A stretch of 8,760 bases of DNA, taken from contig JAEZYZ010000043.1 in assembly GCA_023418705.1 (NCBI GenBank), positions 1 through 8,760 on the forward strand, read 5' to 3'. The notes under the pieces are model-generated. The model did no database searches, had not been told where the DNA came from, and saw only the letters and a program-made list of their open reading frames with translations. Shown here piece by piece: positions 6,859-8,760 of this stretch (the stretch's first letter is position 1; each line of letters opens with the position of its first letter). The translations under genes and the position numbers were made by a program. The stretch is from Pseudomonadota bacterium (GTDB lineage Bacteria > Myxococcota_A > Polyangia > Polyangiales > Polyangiaceae).

Positions 6859-8760
6859 CCAGGCACTCCCGGATACACCGAGCGCATCAGATCCAGGTAG
6901 TCCTCCGAAAGCAAGAACGAGATCAACGCGGCGACCCGCACCGCCAGGTCTTGAAAGCGCATCTTGCCGTCGTCGCCGCGCTGACCGAGCAGCACCGCCA
7001 GCCCTTGGCCATCGAGCAACCGCAGCTGTTCGCGGTAGTCGGGCCGCACCAGCAGCATCGAACGCAGCGCCGAGCGCAGGTCACCGGCGAGCACGAGCCC
7101 GGCTCGATCGGCCGTCAGCTGCATCAAACGGTGGGTGGCGACGACTTCTTCGTTCAAGCGGGAGAGCACCTCTCCACTGGAAGCGTCCGGCCGCAGCCAG
7201 CGCGCGCCGTGCACGCTCAGCTCGGACGCGGCCATCAACACGCGCTCCAGGGTCTCGGTGGGGACGCGCGACGCGAGCTGGCTCAAGCGATTGGCGAGCT
7301 TGAACCCTCCGAGCATGGGCAAGATCCCCAGCGCCAGGTCGATGCTCTGCCAGCTCTTGTTGAGCGCGCCCGCCCACACCTCGCTCGAGGTGACCCGGCT
7401 GTGTCCGAAGTACAGGTGAGCGAGCTCCGCGCCGATCGCGAACCTGAGCTGGCGCGGGGTCATCGCGTACTCGCCCGGCTCGAGGTGCCGCCCACCGATC
7501 AGCAAAAATGGCGGGTCCGCCTCGTACACCCGCAGCCCGATGGCCTTGTTGCCGCGGGAGATGTAGCCCTCGATGCGCTCGAGCCCGAACACCCGCGCCG
7601 CCTGCGCGAGCGCGCGGGCCGCGCCGGCGTGCCGTTCGGGGGTCAGCTGCTCGACGTAGTCGCGCAAGATGGCGTGCTCCGGCACCGGCGCCGCCGCCAG
7701 CAGCGCTTGCAGCCTGCCGAGCAGCGCGCTGCCGCGCCGAGCCAGCGGGTGGCGCATCAGCTCGACGTCGTCCTCACTGAGCTCGACCGTCTCTGGCGGG
7801 TCGTCGGCCAGCAACCCCTCGGTCAAGCCGAGCGGCAAGAGGGCCTTCAGCGCCTGTTCGGCGCGCGGGCGGGCGCCGGCTTCGACGCGCTCGCACAGCG
7901 CTCGCGCCCGCTCGACCACGAGCGGCTCGAGGCGGGTCAGCTCGAGCAGGGCAGCGGCGTCCGGGTGGTCGGCGCTCCCGCGGGCGATCGCGAGCAGCTC
8001 GTAGGCGCGCACCCTGAGCGACGAGCTCGACGCGCTGCGCGTCAGATCGACGTCCCGGTCGGGCAGCAAATCTTCGATCGATTGGCTCGGGAGCTCGCCC
8101 AGGCAGCGCTCGAGCAGGGCGCAGGCGTCGGCGCGGCGGCCGCAGTCGATGTGGTGGCGGGCGAGCTCGATGCTGGCCTCGGCCCGCGCTTGCGTCCCGG
8201 CAGCCGCCTCGAGCGCCGCGTCGTGGACGAGCTGGTGTAGCTCGAGCGCCCAAGGCTCCGCCGCGTCGCCGAGCGGGCGCAGCGCCCGCACGAGCGCCAT
8301 GCCCGAGCTCACGGACAGCTCCCAGTCCGACCAAACCTCGGCGAGCTGAGCGGGCAGGGCCCGCATCTGCTCCAGCCGCTCGACGATGGCCGCGGCGTCG
8401 GCACGCGCGGCCTCCGGCTCGCCGAGCTCGGCGGACACCAGGTACTGAGCGGCCGGCGCGAGCCCGTCGCCGTCGCCGCTGGCCAGCTCGAGCCAGCGGC
8501 GCACGCGCGGGAGGTGTTTGTCGCGCTGCCCGCCGACGTAGCTCAAGCGAGCGATTTCGCGCAGGCGCTCGTCGCGCTTGAAGCCCGGGAGCTCCGCGAG
8601 CTCGAGCAGCAGCGCGCGCTGTTTGCGGGCGGCGCGGAGCTGCAGCTCGCCCGCGCGCACGTGCGCCCCGTCGACGCCAAGCGGCAAGGCCGGGAGCTCC
8701 CGCTGCCAGAAGCCGCCGGTGTCGGTACAGGCCACGAGCAGCGCGCGGCGATCGCTCAGC
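6855..8760 (-). CDS. Helical-repeat protein with degenerate M48-like C-terminal domain, 5' partial
   Basis: The frame is open from the right edge (first full codon at 8759) to TAG at 6857-6855, about 634 residues. The GTG at 8735 is only the first start-like codon: in-frame LSDRRALLVACTD runs through it, so the gene starts outside. The N-terminal two thirds are Ala/Leu/Arg/Glu-rich amphipathic helices resembling a TPR-like solenoid (for example ARHHIDCGRRADACALLERCLG). The last ~230 residues look like an M48 peptidase core: PFLLIGGRHLE, then AELAHLYFGH where M48 enzymes have HELAH (7416-7430), and LTADRAGL where they have ExxxD (Q at 7121-7119, D at 7109-7107). Thus the first His and the Glu ligand are replaced, and zinc binding or proteolysis is unlikely. 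No signal peptide is visible. It reads like a myxobacterial family with no known function; a scaffold role is only a guess. Confidence 0.75.
   Translation of the reverse strand, partial: LSDRRALLVACTDTGGFWQRELPALPLGVDGAHVRAGELQLRAARKQRALLLELAELPGFKRDERLREIARLSYVGGQRDKHLPRVRRWLELASGDGDGLAPAAQYLVSAELGEPEAARADAAAIVERLEQMRALPAQLAEVWSDWELSVSSGMALVRALRPLGDAAEPWALELHQLVHDAALEAAAGTQARAEASIELARHHIDCGRRADACALLERCLGELPSQSIEDLLPDRDVDLTRSASSSSLRVRAYELLAIARGSADHPDAAALLELTRLEPLVVERARALCERVEAGARPRAEQALKALLPLGLTEGLLADDPPETVELSEDDVELMRHPLARRGSALLGRLQALLAAAPVPEHAILRDYVEQLTPERHAGAARALAQAARVFGLERIEGYISRGNKAIGLRVYEADPPFLLIGGRHLEPGEYAMTPRQLRFAIGAELAHLYFGHSRVTSSEVWAGALNKSWQSIDLALGILPMLGGFKLANRLSQLASRVPTETLERVLMAASELSVHGARWLRPDASSGEVLSRLNEEVVATHRLMQLTADRAGLVLAGDLRSALRSMLLVRPDYREQLRLLDGQGLAVLLGQRGDDGKMRFQDLAVRVAALISFLLSEDYLDLMRSVYPGVPG

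Noticed and set aside
6228..8240. A 670-residue open frame on the + strand crossing the oxidoreductase end and lying opposite the minus-strand gene
   Set aside because: Its product is Arg/Ala/Gln/His-rich with no recognisable motif. It overlaps two well-supported genes and is the expected consequence of GC-rich third codon positions removing stops from the opposite frame.

Overview
The window is one GC-rich stretch (roughly 70% G+C by eye) densely packed with long genes. It most likely comes from a myxobacterium (Myxococcota, Polyangia-like). Four things point there: an outer-membrane protein resembling the myxobacterial TIGR04551 family; lipoproteins with a Gly/Ala-rich tether after the lipobox; a large helical-repeat protein ending in an M48-like domain; and very high GC at third codon positions. 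No tRNA, rRNA, CRISPR array, insertion sequence or phage gene was seen.

Layout, left to right. (1) Bases 1-2052 (+) hold the 3' part of a TIGR04551-like outer-membrane barrel gene. Its reading frame is open to the left edge through a Pro/Glu/Ala-rich segment, so the true start lies outside. (2) After 74 bases comes a tight three-gene cluster, 2127-5615 (+): a lipoprotein, a thioredoxin/TlpA-like lipoprotein with a WCQAC active site, and a second predicted beta-barrel. The first two genes are separated by one base and the last two overlap by ATGA, so they are almost certainly co-transcribed and translationally coupled. (3) After a 124-base gap, 5740-6726 (+) encodes a bacterial-luciferase-like (LLM) flavin-dependent oxidoreductase of the MsnO8/group 1 type. 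(4) A 128-base convergent gap follows, rich in inverted repeats. (5) Bases 8760-6855 (-) hold the 3' part of a large helical protein whose C-terminal domain looks like an M48 metallopeptidase with its zinc ligands replaced. Its start lies beyond the right edge.

How the genes may work together. The first four genes all encode cell-envelope proteins, and three of them (both barrels and the first lipoprotein) carry four cysteines in their exported parts. The fourth is a periplasmic or membrane-anchored dithiol/disulfide protein. A small envelope module in which the TlpA-like protein services its neighbours is a reasonable inference but is not demonstrated. The oxidoreductase and the pseudo-peptidase protein look like independent neighbours. 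No intergenic gap exceeds 300 bases.
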